NCBI GenBank assembly: GCA_005883085.1
Contig: VBAY01000095.1
Coordinates: 1 to 5,574 of the forward strand
Source of the DNA: Candidatus Bathyarchaeota archaeon
Lineage (GTDB): Archaea > Thermoproteota > Bathyarchaeia > 40CM-2-53-6
Length of the DNA stretch: 5,574 nt
Direction: 5' to 3'
In this document: positions 4,105 to 5,574 of the stretch, in pieces
Numbering within the stretch: the first letter of the stretch is position 1
How the letters are laid out: every line of letters starts with the position of its first letter
Position numbers and translations under genes: made by a program
The notes under the pieces: model-generated
Told to the model about the DNA's origin: nothing
Databases searched by the model: none
Seen by the model: only the letters and a program-made list of their open reading frames with translations

Positions 4105-5574
4105 ATGTCCAAGGAGAGCGATGTCTATAATGTTCCACGAGGGACAGCCTATCTAACTACACAGCAGATCATTACTTACACGACCTACCTCGTCTTCTAC
4201 GTCGCACTTGCCCGGGTCCTGGACCCGATAGAAGTGAACGAGATCGGCTTGCTCCTCGCTGCCCAGGCCGCTTTCGTTGCGTTGACACAACTAGGCCTAC
4301 CCGCGTCGGCCACACGATATATTTCCCGCAGCATCGCGAGAAACGACCGGGAAACCGCGGGTGCGGCCGCGAGAACAATCCTTAGACTCTCCATCTCTGT
4401 CGGAACAGCTGGCTTTCTCCTAGCAACAATTCTCTCGTCCTTCGTGGGACCATCATACATTGGCACCCCCGACGGCGGAAACCTATTGATCATAACGTTC
4501 GCATCTGGACTCTTGCTGGACTTCATTCTCCTATTCGGAGCTTACTTTGTCGGGGTAGGCTCCTACGCCCAAAGCCTCTACCAGAACGCGTTGTACATAC
4601 CCCTGAGTCGTGGACTCGGTCTCTTACTCGCAGTCCTCGGTTATCGCGTGCTTGGAATCATCCTTGGCTGGATAGTTGGAGGTTTAGTAGCCCTTGCTCT
4701 TTCCGTATATCTCTGGCACGGTCATCTCCCTTCGCACCGTTCGCATCCTTTGAGACCGCTTCTATCTTTCAGCCTGCCAGTTTTCGGAGCGGCTCTCATA
4801 GCTTTTGGCCAACAGTATGGGGACTTCTCCATCTTGAATCTGATCCTAGGTCATCTAGCCTCTAACGGAATCTACTACGTAATCGTCTCTAGCGTAAGCG
4901 CATTATCCATTCTCTGGATTCCAGTTACTCAGGCTCTGTATCCTGCTCTCTCGGCAAGTCATGCGACCGATGGAAGCCAGGCAATTTCTGATCGCTTAGC
5001 GATCGCGTTCAGACTCACAAACCTAGCAGTACTGCCTTTTGGAGCTGCCCTAGCTGCAGTCGCCCCGACAGTCATAGGATTGGTGTACAAGCCGACCTAT
5101 GTGGCACAAGCTGGCATCTTTGCGATTTTGGCGCTAGCGACAATATTTACGGCTCAAGGGGCGATTCTGACGACGTCTCTTCAAGCTGTAGGCCAAGCTA
5201 GACAGGTACTCATTGTGACGCTAGCGTCTACAGTGATTGGTCTGATTGCAGTCGCGTCTACGGCTAGGCTCTTAGGAACTCTCGGAGCGGCGGTGGGGAG
5301 AATCATTCTCGGGGCAGGTATCGTCATTTTGGCCCGTCGGAGTATGGAGTCCTCCGCGAAGACACACGTGGGAAATTCATTACCTACGGCGATCATGCTG
5401 GCTGGTGGTGTCGGGATCCCGCTTGCAATCGCCGACTACCTTCTCATCGTGCTCAACATACCATTCATTGGTCACCTTAGCCCGTTGCTAAGATTGCCAA
5501 TTCTTATGCTAGTATTTGCGGGGGCCTTTCTCTCCATGAGCCGGGCCTTTAGGATCTTCAGGGCATCCGACTTT
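4105..5574 (+). CDS. Polysaccharide flippase (Wzx/MATE-like, MOP superfamily), 3' end outside the window
   Basis: An ATG at 4105 opens a frame of 490 codons that reaches the right edge without a stop; members usually have about 450-520 residues, so little is missing. The protein is strongly hydrophobic with roughly 12 membrane segments, clear ones near residues 47-66, 96-116, 126-150, 165-200, 222-236, 255-280, 306-326, 334-356, 366-384, 393-410, 428-452 and 463-478. Family traits include the early VLDPIEVNEIGLL (38-50, like the usual L-P-x-x-F/Y-G segment), GIYYVIVSSVSAL (255-267), and VAPTVIGLVYKPTY (319-332), which matches the P-x-x-x-x-x-L/V-Y-x-x-x-Y stretch of polysaccharide exporters. 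Such proteins flip lipid-linked oligosaccharides across the cytoplasmic membrane for surface glycan or S-layer glycoprotein assembly. No glycosyltransferase is in view, but such genes may lie further right. A lysine/arginine-rich N-terminus faces the cytosol. There is no Shine-Dalgarno sequence at the start; an earlier start cannot be wholly excluded. Substrate unknown. Confidence 0.88.
   Translation, partial: MSKESDVYNVPRGTAYLTTQQIITYTTYLVFYVALARVLDPIEVNEIGLLLAAQAAFVALTQLGLPASATRYISRSIARNDRETAGAAARTILRLSISVGTAGFLLATILSSFVGPSYIGTPDGGNLLIITFASGLLLDFILLFGAYFVGVGSYAQSLYQNALYIPLSRGLGLLLAVLGYRVLGIILGWIVGGLVALALSVYLWHGHLPSHRSHPLRPLLSFSLPVFGAALIAFGQQYGDFSILNLILGHLASNGIYYVIVSSVSALSILWIPVTQALYPALSASHATDGSQAISDRLAIAFRLTNLAVLPFGAALAAVAPTVIGLVYKPTYVAQAGIFAILALATIFTAQGAILTTSLQAVGQARQVLIVTLASTVIGLIAVASTARLLGTLGAAVGRIILGAGIVILARRSMESSAKTHVGNSLPTAIMLAGGVGIPLAIADYLLIVLNIPFIGHLSPLLRLPILMLVFAGAFLSMSRAFRIFRASDF

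Noticed and set aside
4172..4526. Minus-strand open frames of 68 and 109 codons
   Set aside because: They are antisense to the flippase, whose long hydrophobic plus-strand frame clearly accounts for the sequence.

Overview
The window looks archaeal, most likely a Thermoproteota-type lineage (Nitrososphaeria/Bathyarchaeia-like); the exact lineage cannot be fixed from the sequence alone. The evidence is a tRNA-Thr gene interrupted by two short introns at non-canonical positions with bulge-helix-bulge-like folds, a TATA-type promoter with no bacterial -35/-10 boxes, genes with little or no Shine-Dalgarno leader (thiL, flippase) beside genes with clear ones, and an archaeal-style ThiL.

Layout, left to right. 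1-588 (+) is the C-terminal end of a repeat protein, at least four blades of a beta-propeller, open at the left edge. It converges, with 12 bases between, on a HAD-superfamily hydrolase of the haloacid-dehalogenase type II subgroup (601-1275, -). After a gap of about 200 bases comes a tight two-gene minus-strand operon (2337 to 1480) of small exported proteins: a 162-aa protein of unknown fold with four cysteines, then a 119-aa protein with one PKD-like domain. Nine bases separate them, and they share a similar short segment directly after the signal peptide. 2338-2837 has no convincing gene but is rich in small repeats: three 10-bp direct repeats upstream of the operon, two inverted repeats, an imperfect 28-bp T-rich direct repeat, and a cluster of small hairpins. 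2838-2956 (-) is the intron-bearing tRNA-Thr(CGU). It faces away from thiL (3023-3991, +), and one near-palindromic TATA element between them is placed to serve both. 4105-5574 (+) is a multi-spanning membrane protein of the polysaccharide flippase/MATE-like superfamily, open at the right edge.

The neighbouring genes do not form one pathway. ThiL is housekeeping (thiamine diphosphate synthesis) and the tRNA is translation. The exported pair, the propeller and the flippase may all concern the cell surface, but that is inference. I do not see a defence system, CRISPR array, transposon or integrase. The most noteworthy items are the doubly interrupted tRNA, the exported protein pair, and the unexplained repeat-rich 500-base gap.
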